From: JAWLCA01 sp041687395
Lineage (GTDB): Bacteria; Pseudomonadota; Alphaproteobacteria; Rhodobacterales; Rhodobacteraceae
Direction of reading: 5' to 3'
Assembly: GCA_041687395.1 (NCBI GenBank)
Contig: JAWLCA010000015.1
Location: forward strand, 42,322 to 106,321
DNA length: 64,000 nt
The notes under the pieces were generated by a model that saw nothing but the letters and a program-made list of their open reading frames with translations, made no database searches and was not told the DNA's origin. Shown in pieces: positions 34,724 to 43,749 of this stretch (within the stretch, counting starts at the first letter, position 1; each line of letters starts with the position of its first letter). Both the position numbers and the translations under genes were made by a program.

Positions 34724-36126
34724 CGCCGACGCCCCGGTGCGAGGGCCAGCGCGGCAAGTCCCAGCCCCGCCAGGCCCGAGGCTGCGCCAAGCCAGGGCCA
34801 GAGGCCTGGCAGCATCGAGAACAGGAACAGGTAGTCCTGCGCCGCGGCCCAAAGGGGCCAGAGGATCAGGACGGCAGCGATCCCGCCCGCCGCGAGCCGC
34901 GCAAACCGGGGGCGCCTTCCGGGCCGTGACGCGATCCAGATACCGAGCGCCCCTACGACGAGGCCGATTGCAATGCCGATACGCGCCGCCGCCTCGGCCC
35001 AAAGCACGCGCGACATGCCGACCGGGGAGACGCCGAGGCTTTCCGACCAGTCCCGCAGGAGGGCGGCAAAGAGCGGCCATGCCCGCTGGCTGTTCGACAG
35101 GACCACGATGCCGTCGCCCGTCTCCGGAACGAGGTGCATGTGGCTCATCCAGCCGTGGCCCTGGCCGCCATGCCAGACTGCATGCCGCCCGTCGGAAAGC
35201 GTTTCGGTGAAGTGCCCGAGCGCGTAGCCGTCTGCGGCGAAGGCGAACAATCCGCTGACCGCCACCTGGGGACGATACAGGCCGGCCACGCCGTCGGGCG
35301 AGAGCACGGATTGCTCCGCGCCCGCCATCCCGGCCACGGCGAAACGCGAGATATCTGCGGCCGTGGCATGCAGCCCGCCCGAGGCGCGCCCCGGATAGAC
35401 ATAGGGCGCCACGGGCAGGCCCCGCAGGTCGTGGCCCACGGGCATGTTCGCGCCCGCCCAGTCGAAGCTCGCCCGCGCCATGCCGAGGGGCGAAAGCACC
35501 TCGTGCGCCATGAGCGCGGCGAAATCCTCACCCGTGCAGTCTTCGATCACGAGTTCGAGCAGGTTATATCCGGTATCCGAGTAGGAGAACCCGGTTCCCG
35601 GGGTGGCGATCAGGCTGAAATCCTGCGCGATGTGTTCGGGCAAGCCGGGCCTCGGCCCCTCGGGCGGGAAGCGCGCGGCGTAGTCGCCGAGGCCGATACC
35701 GGCGCTGTGGCTCAGGAGCGCGCGGGGGGTTATCAGATCCGCGCCTTCGGGCAAGCGCCAGCGCGTCAGGCAAACGTCGATCGGCGCGTCAAGGCCAAGC
35801 CGCCCCGTCTCGGCCAGGCGCATCGCGCCCCAGGCGGTGAGGGGCTTGGACAGGGACTCGACGCGGAACAGGGCATCTTCCGTCATGGGGATTCCGCGTT
35901 CGGGATCGGCCATGCCAAAAGCACCGGTCCACGCCGCCTCGCCGCCGCGCAGGAGCACGATGACGGCCCCGACGACGCCATCGGACTCGATCCGGGCCAA
36001 TGCCGTTTCCGACAAGCGGGTCCTCAAGGGGGAGGCGCCGTCCTGCGCCGCGACGGCGGATGCAATTAGGGCGAGCATGGCCATCACGGTCAGGGCCGCG
36101 TCGCGGAGCCGGGCAACCGGAGTCAT
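34720..36126 (-). CDS. Serine hydrolase (class C beta-lactamase family) with C-terminal membrane segments
   Basis: A 468-residue exported protein. After a signal peptide (1-27) the hydrolase domain has ESLSK (Ser91, Lys94), a YSDTGYN motif (Tyr-x-Asp variant of YxN) and HGGQGHG. The last 100 residues hold three hydrophobic segments (GIAIGLVVGALGIWI and following). It overlaps both neighbours by ATGA and is fully coupled. The layout resembles the plus-strand hydrolase at 30.4 kb, but the sequences are well diverged. The substrate is unknown; esterases, D-peptidases and amidases occur in the family. Confidence 0.88.
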   Translation of the reverse strand: MTPVARLRDAALTVMAMLALIASAVAAQDGASPLRTRLSETALARIESDGVVGAVIVLLRGGEAAWTGAFGMADPERGIPMTEDALFRVESLSKPLTAWGAMRLAETGRLGLDAPIDVCLTRWRLPEGADLITPRALLSHSAGIGLGDYAARFPPEGPRPGLPEHIAQDFSLIATPGTGFSYSDTGYNLLELVIEDCTGEDFAALMAHEVLSPLGMARASFDWAGANMPVGHDLRGLPVAPYVYPGRASGGLHATAADISRFAVAGMAGAEQSVLSPDGVAGLYRPQVAVSGLFAFAADGYALGHFTETLSDGRHAVWHGGQGHGWMSHMHLVPETGDGIVVLSNSQRAWPLFAALLRDWSESLGVSPVGMSRVLWAEAAARIGIAIGLVVGALGIWIASRPGRRPRFARLAAGGIAAVLILWPLWAAAQDYLFLFSMLPGLWPWLGAASGLAGLGLAALALAPGRRR

Positions 36127-36776
36127 CTTGCCGTTCCTCGTCCCGTCATGCGCCCCCGGGCAATGGTCAGTCCGATCGCGATGTACCATTGAAGATAGGA
36201 CCAGGTGAGCAGCCGCTCGAACAGGCCGACCTGATCGGTTTCCGCCAGCACGATGGTCACGGCCGCCAGCCCCGCACCCGCTACGGCGGTCGCCCGGGAA
36301 TAGCCTGCGAAGCGATGCCATTGTGGTGACGCGCGCATGACGCCGCCGACCAGCCAGATCGCAATCAGGATCGAGAGGCCCATCGGGATCGCGATGAAGA
36401 TGTGGAGCGTGCCGCGCAGCGATACGAACGGCTCGCACCCGGCGTCGCAGGGAAAGAACAGCGTGAGGATCACGCCCGCGAGACCCGCAAGGCCCAGCAT
36501 GAAGGGTCCGACTGGCATGGCCGCGTCGGGATAGATCACCCGGTGGAGGCCGACGGCAAACGGGATGACCAGCGCGTGATAGAGCAGCAGGACAGGATCC
36601 ACGACGTGCTTGGCCGCTGCGCCACGTTCGACCAGTTCGCTGATCGTGTCCGACCAGGCCGAGTAGTCGGGGGTCAGCGCAATCCCCAAGCCGTCGGCTA
36701 GAGCGAAGGCGGCTGCCGCGAGCATGCCGCAACCGCCCAAGAGGCGTGTCGAGCCTTTTCGCGCGGTTTCCGTCAT
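36123..36776 (-). CDS. DUF998 family membrane protein
   Basis: A 217-residue protein with six hydrophobic segments. DYSAWSDTISELVERGAAAKHVVDP and LTLFFPCDAGCEP followed by LHIFIAIPMGLSILI are typical of DUF998 proteins. The acidic SDTISEL motif and the FPCD motif are the conserved features. It overlaps the serine hydrolase downstream and the alpha/beta hydrolase upstream by ATGA. Function unknown; the family frequently neighbours hydrolases. Confidence 0.85.
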   Translation of the reverse strand: MTETARKGSTRLLGGCGMLAAAAFALADGLGIALTPDYSAWSDTISELVERGAAAKHVVDPVLLLYHALVIPFAVGLHRVIYPDAAMPVGPFMLGLAGLAGVILTLFFPCDAGCEPFVSLRGTLHIFIAIPMGLSILIAIWLVGGVMRASPQWHRFAGYSRATAVAGAGLAAVTIVLAETDQVGLFERLLTWSYLQWYIAIGLTIARGRMTGRGTAR

Positions 36777-37894
36777 GGAACCCCCGGAAGCACATCGTTC
36801 AAAAGGATTTCCGTGGCCCGCGCGGGTTCCTCGAAGAGCGGGCTGTGAGCGGAGTTCTCGAAGACGTAGAACCCCTTCACCGGCGCCTCGATCGCATCGA
36901 ACCAGGCGCGCGAGAGGTCCGGGTGCGCGGTCCGGTCGTGGCGGCCGACGAAGAAGTAGACCGGAAGTTCGAACTGCGTCAGTCGCGCGCTCAGGTCGTC
37001 CCGCAGCAGGTCCTCCCAAAAGAAGGGCCGCGACCAGATCTTGCCGCGCCAGACGTTGATCTTGTCCATGAGCGTATAGGCCCGCACCCGCCAGACCGGC
37101 AGGAAGATGCCCGTGACGACCGACGAGATGTCGCGGGCATGCCCGACGCCCGCCCGATGCATCGCGGTATCGCGCAGCCGCATCCATGCCGGTGACAGCC
37201 CGTTCTCCATGCTGACCGGAGCGGCCTCCAGCCTGCCGACCATGGCCGTGTCGCCGCGCGCGCGATAGTGGGCAAGCAGATAGGCATGCGCCATCACCTC
37301 GGAGCGCAGTTGATGGACGATCTGGGCCATGCCGACATAGGCGAGAAAACGGTCGGGCGCGGCGGCGGCGGCCTGGATGCCGAGGTAGCTGCCCCAGGAA
37401 TGACCCAGCAACAGAATCCGGTCCTGATCGAAGCGGTCGCGCAGGTAATCCGCCACCTCGATCGTGTCCGAGATCATCTGCGCCATTGTCATCGTCTCTG
37501 GCGGAATATCGGCCGAGAAGGACATGCCCGCCCCGCGCTGTTCCCACCAGACCATGGTGAAATGGCGTTCCAGCCCCGTCGGATAGTCCAGTTCCATGAA
37601 GACCTCGGTCATGCCGGGTCCGCCGTGCAGGAACAGCAGAACAGGGTTGGCAGGGTCGACGCTCTGGATGATCATGCCTTGAGGGATGCCGCCGATCTCG
37701 ACGGTGACACGCTCGGAGAGGCTGCCGGGGATCACGTCGCCCGCCGAATCGCGCAGCGGGTCCGGTCGGCCGGGGCTGATGGCGACGAGCCAGGCGAGGC
37801 CCATGGCGAAGCCGATCAGAAGGATCAGACCTGCCACCATCATCGCCCTGCCGACACTGTTGGCGCGATACCGGCGTTTGGTGCGTGATGCCAT
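36773..37894 (-). CDS. Membrane-anchored alpha/beta hydrolase (proline-iminopeptidase-like)
   Basis: A 373-residue protein. A basic N-terminus (MASRTKRRYRANSVGR) and one membrane segment (MVAGLILLIGFAMGLAWLVA) anchor an S33-type hydrolase: LFLHGGPGMTE, VWWEQRGAGMSF, the nucleophile GHSWGSYL, the acid GRHDRTAHPD and the His in FENSAHSPLFEEP. It is the better-preserved paralogue of the gene at 33.7 kb and shows what that protein's anchor should look like. The ATG at 37894 follows GGGAAAGG. It heads a coupled run of five genes down to 33.3 kb. Confidence 0.9.
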   Translation of the reverse strand: MASRTKRRYRANSVGRAMMVAGLILLIGFAMGLAWLVAISPGRPDPLRDSAGDVIPGSLSERVTVEIGGIPQGMIIQSVDPANPVLLFLHGGPGMTEVFMELDYPTGLERHFTMVWWEQRGAGMSFSADIPPETMTMAQMISDTIEVADYLRDRFDQDRILLLGHSWGSYLGIQAAAAAPDRFLAYVGMAQIVHQLRSEVMAHAYLLAHYRARGDTAMVGRLEAAPVSMENGLSPAWMRLRDTAMHRAGVGHARDISSVVTGIFLPVWRVRAYTLMDKINVWRGKIWSRPFFWEDLLRDDLSARLTQFELPVYFFVGRHDRTAHPDLSRAWFDAIEAPVKGFYVFENSAHSPLFEEPARATEILLNDVLPGVP

Positions 37895-37925
37895 GGCGGC
37901 GCGCCTTTCCCAGCAGAGCCCATGC

Positions 37926-39359
37926 CTACTGTCCGCGGTCCCGAAGCGCGGCTTCAAAGCCGTCCAGCGCCGCACGATCCAGCACATGCCCGCCGACGAT
38001 GACCATTTGCGGCTCGCGCAGCGTCGAGAGGCCCTCCAGCGGGTTGGCATCGAGCAGAACGAGGTCGGCACGTCGTCCGGGCGCGATGGTGCCGTCCTGA
38101 TCCGGCAGACCGAAAAAGCGCGGCGGGGCGACGGTCGCGGTGTGGAGGGCTTCGCGGGGGGCGAGGCCGATGGCCACGTAGAGGTCCAGCTCGTCGAGCA
38201 GCGAGAAGCCGTGGAACAGGTAGGGGTTGGCGAAGGAGGCATCGGTGGAGGCCAGGATCGGCACGCCCGCCCGATGCGCCATAAGGAACGTCCGCCGGTC
38301 GAGCGCGATGCTGTCCTCGGCCAAAGCGCGCACCTCGTCGGTCATCGCCTCCAGCCGGAAGTCGGGCCGGCCCCAGGCCTCGCGCACGTCGGCCGGGATC
38401 ATGCGCATCCGGGGCGCGTCGGGTGCGGGCCAGTTGCCGGTGTAGAAATCGGCCACGACCAGCGTCGGGCTGACGTGCATGCGCGCGTCGACCATCCGGC
38501 CGAGCATCGTTTCGCACAGGGCCTCGTCCCAGGTTTCCAGGATCATCCGGTTGCGCGCCGCCATGATCTCGAAGATGCGATCGCGTTCCGCGCCCTCGGC
38601 CATGGCGGTGCGCAGCTCGTCCAGCATGGCGTCTTCTGCGGTCGAGCAGGCCATCGCCACCCGCCCGAAATGTTCCATCCCGTTCTGACCAGCGTCGATG
38701 GCGGTGCCGAGCGCAACCCGTTCGGGAATGTGCCCGACGAAGGGCAGCCCAGCTTCGTGGGCCGCCTCGGCCAGCGCGAGATAGGTCGCTTCGTCCAGCA
38801 TCGAGTAGGCCTTAACGGCGGCCCAGCCTTCTGCGGCAATCCGGTCCACGACGCCCCGTGCCGCGCTGGCCGTGTCCGCGAGGAACATGCCGGGCCACGA
38901 CCCGGGGCTGGCATCGACCCAGGCCCCGGCGAGGATCAGACGCGGACCAAGGACCTCGCCCGTCTCGATACGGGCCTGCAACGCCTGTTGCTCGGCGATG
39001 GGCCAAAGCGCGCCCATGTCGCGAATGCCGGTGACGCCGTTGATGAGGTAGAGCGGCAGCGCCGTTTCGGGTTCGGACGCCGAGGAGAAGATGTGCACAT
39101 GGCTATCCCAGAGGCCCGGGATCAGGTAGCCGCCCGCTCCGTCGAGGTGGGTCGCCGAAGCCGACGTGACATCTGCGCCAACCTCCACGATCAGACCGTC
39201 ACGGATCAGGACGGATTGGCCCGGGGCGAGCGTTCCCCCGGCCACATCGACGATGGTCACATCGGTCAGAAGTGTTTCGGATTGTGCCTGTGCCTGTGCC
39301 TCTGCCGCGACCCCGAAGGTCAGGGCGAGCGCAAGAAGTCCCTTGAACATGTTCCTCAT
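37926..39359 (-). CDS. Exported amidohydrolase (imidazolonepropionase-like)
   Basis: A 477-residue metal-dependent amidohydrolase with a signal peptide (cleavage around AEAQAQA, residues 19-25). The first metal pair is in LWDSHVHIF (HxH). AVKAYSML may carry the carboxylated Lys, GLPFVGHIPE a metal His and LASTDASF the metal Asp. The C-terminal end (PRFFGLPDQDGTIAPGRRADLVLLDANPLEG) is the usual closing motif of the superfamily. Such periplasmic members cleave dipeptides or lactams. It overlaps the upstream oxidoreductase by ATGA. Confidence 0.9.
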   Translation of the reverse strand: MRNMFKGLLALALTFGVAAEAQAQAQSETLLTDVTIVDVAGGTLAPGQSVLIRDGLIVEVGADVTSASATHLDGAGGYLIPGLWDSHVHIFSSASEPETALPLYLINGVTGIRDMGALWPIAEQQALQARIETGEVLGPRLILAGAWVDASPGSWPGMFLADTASAARGVVDRIAAEGWAAVKAYSMLDEATYLALAEAAHEAGLPFVGHIPERVALGTAIDAGQNGMEHFGRVAMACSTAEDAMLDELRTAMAEGAERDRIFEIMAARNRMILETWDEALCETMLGRMVDARMHVSPTLVVADFYTGNWPAPDAPRMRMIPADVREAWGRPDFRLEAMTDEVRALAEDSIALDRRTFLMAHRAGVPILASTDASFANPYLFHGFSLLDELDLYVAIGLAPREALHTATVAPPRFFGLPDQDGTIAPGRRADLVLLDANPLEGLSTLREPQMVIVGGHVLDRAALDGFEAALRDRGQ

Positions 39360-40366
39360 CGCTCCATCACCCTCAAGACGAGTTTTCCCGCAACCTCGCC
39401 CGCTTCCACCCGCTCATGCGCCCGCCGAACCTCGGCCAGCGGCAGCACCTCGGCAACCACGGGGTCGATCCGCCCCTCGGCCAGCATCTCGAAGAGCGTC
39501 GCCAGATCCTCCCGGAACCAGTCGGGGTGTTTCCGCCGCATCGCGCCGATGGAGTAGAAGGCGGTGGCGTGGCCGTTGGGCAGCCAGTCCCAGAGCGTCA
39601 GCTTGACAAAATCCATCGGGATCGACCCGCCGCGACCCAGCACCTCGTTCTGGAAGCCGAAGGCGACGAGCATGCCTCCGGGCTTAAGCGCATGAAGCGA
39701 GCGCGACAGGCTGTCGCCGCCCAGCGGGTCGAAGACCACATTGACCCCACCCCCCGTCGCCTCCAGCAGCGCCGCCTCGGGCGCATCGGCGTCGATCGGC
39801 GTGGCGCCGAGGCTGCGGATCAGATCGTGCTTGCTCGCCACATCGGTGCCGAAGGCCGTGATCCCGGCCTCGCGCGCCAGTTGCAGCATGGCGGTGCCCA
39901 CCGCCCCGCCCGCGCCGTGGATCAGCAGGCTCTGGCCCGCCTGCATCTTTGCCACGCGGGTCAGCATCTGGAAGGGTGTGACCGCCGACAGGATCATGCC
40001 GAGCGCATCGACCTCCGACACGCCGTCGGGCACGCGCGTCAGCCGGTCCTCGGGCAGGCAGATGTATTCGGCATAAGCGCCGATGGTCGTCAGGTCCGCC
40101 ACCCGGTCACCTGGTTTGAACCGCACGGCATCCGGACCTGTAGCATCGACGATTCCCACCATGTCGTAGCCGGGGGTGAAGGGTGGCTTGTCCTTCACGT
40201 CCGGATACATTCCCTTGCGGATCATCACGTCGGTGAAGGCGGCGCTGGTCACAAGAACGCGGACCCGCACCTCGCCTTCGCGGGGCTCGGACAGGTCGGC
40301 TACGGTTTCCAGTTCGAGGTTTTCAGGGCCACCGAAGGCTTTCAGTGTGACACGGGTGTAGGGCAT
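39356..40366 (-). CDS. Medium-chain (zinc-independent) NAD(P)H oxidoreductase
   Basis: A 336-residue medium-chain dehydrogenase/reductase of the quinone-oxidoreductase type. GroES-like domain: SAAFTDVMIRKGMYP, FTPGYDMVGIVDATG, FKPGDRVADLT. The nucleotide-binding motif is IHGAGGAVGTAMLQLA. The cysteines of zinc alcohol dehydrogenases are absent. FDPLGGDSLSRSLHALKPGGMLVAFGF is characteristic. A ribosome site AGGAGAAG precedes the start. The downstream amidohydrolase is coupled. The substrate is unknown. Confidence 0.9.
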   Translation of the reverse strand: MPYTRVTLKAFGGPENLELETVADLSEPREGEVRVRVLVTSAAFTDVMIRKGMYPDVKDKPPFTPGYDMVGIVDATGPDAVRFKPGDRVADLTTIGAYAEYICLPEDRLTRVPDGVSEVDALGMILSAVTPFQMLTRVAKMQAGQSLLIHGAGGAVGTAMLQLAREAGITAFGTDVASKHDLIRSLGATPIDADAPEAALLEATGGGVNVVFDPLGGDSLSRSLHALKPGGMLVAFGFQNEVLGRGGSIPMDFVKLTLWDWLPNGHATAFYSIGAMRRKHPDWFREDLATLFEMLAEGRIDPVVAEVLPLAEVRRAHERVEAGEVAGKLVLRVMER

Positions 40367-40385
40367 CGGGCTTCTCCTAGAGGGG

Positions 40386-41348
40386 TCAGGGACGGGATGT
40401 CCCGGTGATGAAATCGCGCATGACCTGCGTCAGATCGGCATCATGGCCGAGCCAGATGTGACCACCATCCGGATAGACGACCAGCCGCGCATCGGGGATG
40501 CGCCCGGCCAGCAGGCGGGCCGTGTCGGCGGTGCCGAACAGGTCGTCCTCGCAGGACAGGATCAGCGCCGGTGTCGTGATATTCTCGAAAACCGTCTGCG
40601 TGGGCGCGCCTGCCCAGTAGCCGTCGTTCCGCAAACCGTCGACCTTGCGGCTGATCGGCATCAGGCCTTTGCGGATCAGGTCGATCCGCTGCCGTTCTTC
40701 CGGCGAAACCCGGTCGAGCAGGGCCGGGTCCGTCGCGAGCAGCGTGCGCAGCAGCATGTCGGGCGCAAGTGTCGCGAAGGCCCAGAACCAGGCATCTGAG
40801 GTCAGTACACGCGCCACCGCTAAGCGCTGCACAGCGGAAAATTCCACCGGATCGCGCCCCGTCAGGTTCGCCGCCGGCACGATGAGGATCAGTTTCGCGC
40901 AACGGTCCGGGTGGCGCAGTGCAAACTCCGCTGCCGTCAGCGCCCCCGCCGATCCGCCCGCGACCGCGATCCGCGCGAGGCCGAGATGGTCGAGCAAGTC
41001 GACAAGCACATCCGCCTGGTGGGCTGGCGAGGCATCGTCGGGGAAGCCACTTCGGAGGTAGCCGAAGCGCGACGGAGCGACGATCTGAAAGCCTGCATCG
41101 CGCAGGCCATGGGCAAAGAGAAGGCCCTGATCGAACCCGCCGCCGGTGCCGTGGATCATCATCAGCGGTGGCCCGTGGCCCGCGACAGCGTATTCAAGCG
41201 GCCCCGCGGTCGTCTCGATGACGCTGCTGCGCTGCGCGATGCGGGCCTCTGCCCCAGCCATCGTGGCGCGGTAGGCGCCGACGCTCCATGCTCCGCCTGC
41301 GAGCGCGATGCCGGCAAGGCCGGTCAGCAGGGCGCGACGCGCGATCAT
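40386..41348 (-). CDS. Exported alpha/beta hydrolase
   Basis: A 320-residue alpha/beta hydrolase. The N-terminus has a twin-arginine-like start (MIARRALLTGLAGIALAGG) or uncleaved anchor. The fold shows MMIHGTGGGFDQGLLF (oxyanion loop), FGYLRSGFP, the nucleophile elbow AGGSAGALTA and PDGGHIWLGHD with the catalytic His. It is a different subfamily from the two proline-iminopeptidase-like genes. Its start overlaps the serine hydrolase stop by ATGA. Confidence 0.88.
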   Translation of the reverse strand: MIARRALLTGLAGIALAGGAWSVGAYRATMAGAEARIAQRSSVIETTAGPLEYAVAGHGPPLMMIHGTGGGFDQGLLFAHGLRDAGFQIVAPSRFGYLRSGFPDDASPAHQADVLVDLLDHLGLARIAVAGGSAGALTAAEFALRHPDRCAKLILIVPAANLTGRDPVEFSAVQRLAVARVLTSDAWFWAFATLAPDMLLRTLLATDPALLDRVSPEERQRIDLIRKGLMPISRKVDGLRNDGYWAGAPTQTVFENITTPALILSCEDDLFGTADTARLLAGRIPDARLVVYPDGGHIWLGHDADLTQVMRDFITGTSRP

Positions 41349-42514
41349 CGGACGGCCCCGATCGCAAGGTCTGCCAGCGCCCCTTCGAGGGCCGGGACAA
41401 GATCGCTTGTGTCGTCCATGACACCGACATCGGTGTTGATCTGGAAGGCGACGGTGACGCGGTGGTCGGGGTAGTGACGCAAGCTCGAGGCGTAGGCGGG
41501 GATCCAGCCGCCGTGGCCCCAGACCGGCCCGCGCGGCGTGTCGGCGTAGATCGCGACGCCCGCGCCGTAGAGGATGCCGGGCGCGTCGGGGGCCACAGGC
41601 ACGCCGTCGAGCAGCCGGTCGAGATAGGGGACGTCCATCGCCTCGCCGCCGAACAGCAGATGCCCCCAGCGTGCCAGATCGACGGAGGTCGAGGCAAAGC
41701 CTCCGCCCGCGGATTCCACCGCCGGGTTCCACAGCAGCCGCCCCGCCGCATCGGCGGTGCGTGCGGGAAGGCCGAACGGATCGTTGGGCGCGGCATAGCC
41801 CACCGCGAGCCCCGGCAGGTCTGGGCGGTCCGACGGGATCGTGCCGCCGAGGCCGAGCGGTTCGAGAAAACGCACCCGAACGGCGTCGTGCCACGGCTGT
41901 CCGGTCACCTCCTCGATCACCAGTCCGAGCAGGACATAGCCAGTATCGCTGTAGGCCCAGCCTGTGCCGGCCTCGAACAGCGGTGCCTCGCTGGCCACGA
42001 ATGCCACCAGGCGCTCGGTATCGAAGTCGCCTTCGTTGGTCGCAAGCTCGCCCCATGCCCGCTGGAAGCCGGGCAAGTGTACGTGGTCGGGCAGGCCAGA
42101 GGCGTGATGCAGGAGGTGACCGATGGTGATGCTGCCCGCATTGGGTAGCGTGTCGAACCACACACGATCCCCGAGATGTGCAGACAGCAGATCGCCGCGC
42201 GACAGCGCCCCCTCGCTTTCCAGCGCCAGAATGACCGCCGCGACGAAGCTCTTGCCGATGCTCGCAGCCAGCATCGGCGTTTCGGGTGTCATGGCGCGAC
42301 CGTTCTCGAGATCGGCAAGGCCGGTCACCGCCGTCACCACCTTACCGTCCGGCAGCGCAATGGCTGCGGTTGCGCCCGGAAATGCGTAGCGGTCGTGGAA
42401 CTCGCCCAGCGTGGTGGCCAGACGTGTCGAAAGGTCCGGCCCGTCCTGCGCCCTCACGGGCGCGGCGAGGCAGGTCGCTGCGAGGGCAAGGGCGAGGATG
42501 AGGGGCGGGTGCAT
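41345..42514 (-). CDS. Exported serine hydrolase (class C beta-lactamase family)
   Basis: A 389-residue periplasmic protein: signal peptide (MHPPLILALALAATCLAAPVRA, residues 1-22), active-site ASIGK (Ser85, Lys88), YSDTGYVLLGLVIEEVTGQ, and WGHGGWIPAY as the third motif. There are no C-terminal membrane segments, unlike the other two serine hydrolases of the cluster. D-alanyl peptidases, esterases and beta-lactamases share this family, and the substrate cannot be named. It starts 4 bases after the CPBP gene stop and is coupled downstream. Confidence 0.9.
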   Translation of the reverse strand: MHPPLILALALAATCLAAPVRAQDGPDLSTRLATTLGEFHDRYAFPGATAAIALPDGKVVTAVTGLADLENGRAMTPETPMLAASIGKSFVAAVILALESEGALSRGDLLSAHLGDRVWFDTLPNAGSITIGHLLHHASGLPDHVHLPGFQRAWGELATNEGDFDTERLVAFVASEAPLFEAGTGWAYSDTGYVLLGLVIEEVTGQPWHDAVRVRFLEPLGLGGTIPSDRPDLPGLAVGYAAPNDPFGLPARTADAAGRLLWNPAVESAGGGFASTSVDLARWGHLLFGGEAMDVPYLDRLLDGVPVAPDAPGILYGAGVAIYADTPRGPVWGHGGWIPAYASSLRHYPDHRVTVAFQINTDVGVMDDTSDLVPALEGALADLAIGAVR

Positions 42515-42518
42515 GTGG

Positions 42519-43346
42519 TCACTCCGCGGCTCGAGGCGCGGAGGCCCGTGTGACCGGGACGACCTCGGTGACGGCTCCGTCGCGCGAGAACATCGTGCCG
42601 CGGTTCCACCACACGACGATGACGGCCACGCCGACGAGGAGGATCGTGTCCCAGGGTTGCGCATCGGGCCAGAACGGGATGATGAGTTGCCAGTGGAACA
42701 GCATTGGCCATAGCAGGCTGCCCCGCGCGTTGTTGAAGATCGGCGTGACCAGCACCGCGAGCGTCACGTTGCCGATGAAGAAGGGCAGAAAGTTCCATTC
42801 TGCATAGACCGTGCTCGACAGGAAGAACGCAGGCAGATGCCAGAACCCCCAAGTCGCGCCGATGATCAGGCCCGCCCAGATCGGCGCCATGTGCCGCTGC
42901 AACAGGGGCTGCATAACGCCGCGCCAGCCGAACTCCTCGATCGGGCCGAGAAGGAGCATCATGAGCATCACCGCCACGACCGCCCCCACGCCCTCCGGTG
43001 GCAACGGAGCGAGCACTGGCCCACCCTTGATCAGCGAGCCTGTGACGAAGACGAACGGAATGAGGAGCAGGATGAAGGCCGCCCAGCCCCAGGAACCGCG
43101 CCAGATCAGGAGCCGCGACAGGAACGCGCGGAGGCCCGGCAGACCGCCGTGCAGGTAGACGACAACGAAGGCCGCGATGGCCGGTGACCAGGTGGCGAGG
43201 AAGAAGAATGGGTGCGATCCGCTGATCTCGCCAAAGGTGGCGGCGGCCATTTCGGGCGCAAGGATGTAGCCCCCGATCAGACCCCAGGTGATCAGGAAGG
43301 TGACGGCAAGGAAAACGACCAGAGCCGAGGTCGGCACCCTTTGCAT
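42519..43346 (-). CDS. CPBP-family intramembrane glutamic protease
   Basis: A membrane protein of about 275 residues with seven or eight hydrophobic segments. The catalytic motifs of the CPBP (Rce1-like/Abi) family are present: GPIEEFGWRG (EExxxR), FWHLPAFF and, further on, FHWQLI. CPBP proteases cleave membrane proteins or peptides and are often self-immunity factors beside peptide toxins. The start is uncertain between ATG 43346 and 43373, and neither has a strong ribosome site. It is the first gene of the coupled run of four ending at 37.9 kb. Confidence 0.85.
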   Translation of the reverse strand: MQRVPTSALVVFLAVTFLITWGLIGGYILAPEMAAATFGEISGSHPFFFLATWSPAIAAFVVVYLHGGLPGLRAFLSRLLIWRGSWGWAAFILLLIPFVFVTGSLIKGGPVLAPLPPEGVGAVVAVMLMMLLLGPIEEFGWRGVMQPLLQRHMAPIWAGLIIGATWGFWHLPAFFLSSTVYAEWNFLPFFIGNVTLAVLVTPIFNNARGSLLWPMLFHWQLIIPFWPDAQPWDTILLVGVAVIVVWWNRGTMFSRDGAVTEVVPVTRASAPRAAE

Positions 43347-43749
43347 AGGGATAGAAACTGGCCGGATTGGCATCGAAATGGCTCTGGCGACTGAGTGAAA
43401 TTCCGGAATTGCTTCGCACGTTGCGGCTGCGTTTGCGCTGATTTGGATCAAACGCGGCCAGGAGGTTCGGAGTTATGCAGAAAACCCCGGGCTCGGGACG
43501 TATTCTTGAGGCACTGGTTCGTCGCGACCACATTCGCAGAGACAGGAGCTCGAGGTTGCAGAACGGAAAAATACTGCTCGAGAGCTGCCCGTCAGCCATG
43601 TACGGCCGCTCGGAACCGCAGTCGCCATCGGTCGAAAAGCCGGCGGCATTGCCAGACGGCATGGGGCTTGCAGACACGCGCGGCGACCCTGCCGTCAAGC
43701 GGGAACAAGTTCCGCGGAGTTCTCATATCCCTTTGCGCCGGTTCGGGGA
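43347..43749. other. Intergenic region, one doubtful small frame
   Basis: It holds the 5' region of the CPBP operon and the 3' side of the copper locus. A 96-codon plus-strand frame (43475-43765) has a good ribosome site (AGGAGGTTCGGAG) before its ATG, but no family resemblance, an ordinary hydrophilic composition and an overlap with the end of the DUF411 gene. I would not call it a gene without further evidence. No terminator hairpin was recognised. Confidence 0.3.

Noticed and set aside
37686..39557. Plus-strand open frame of 623 codons
   Set aside because: It lies antisense across the amidohydrolase and the end of the alpha/beta hydrolase; its composition is that of a shadow frame.
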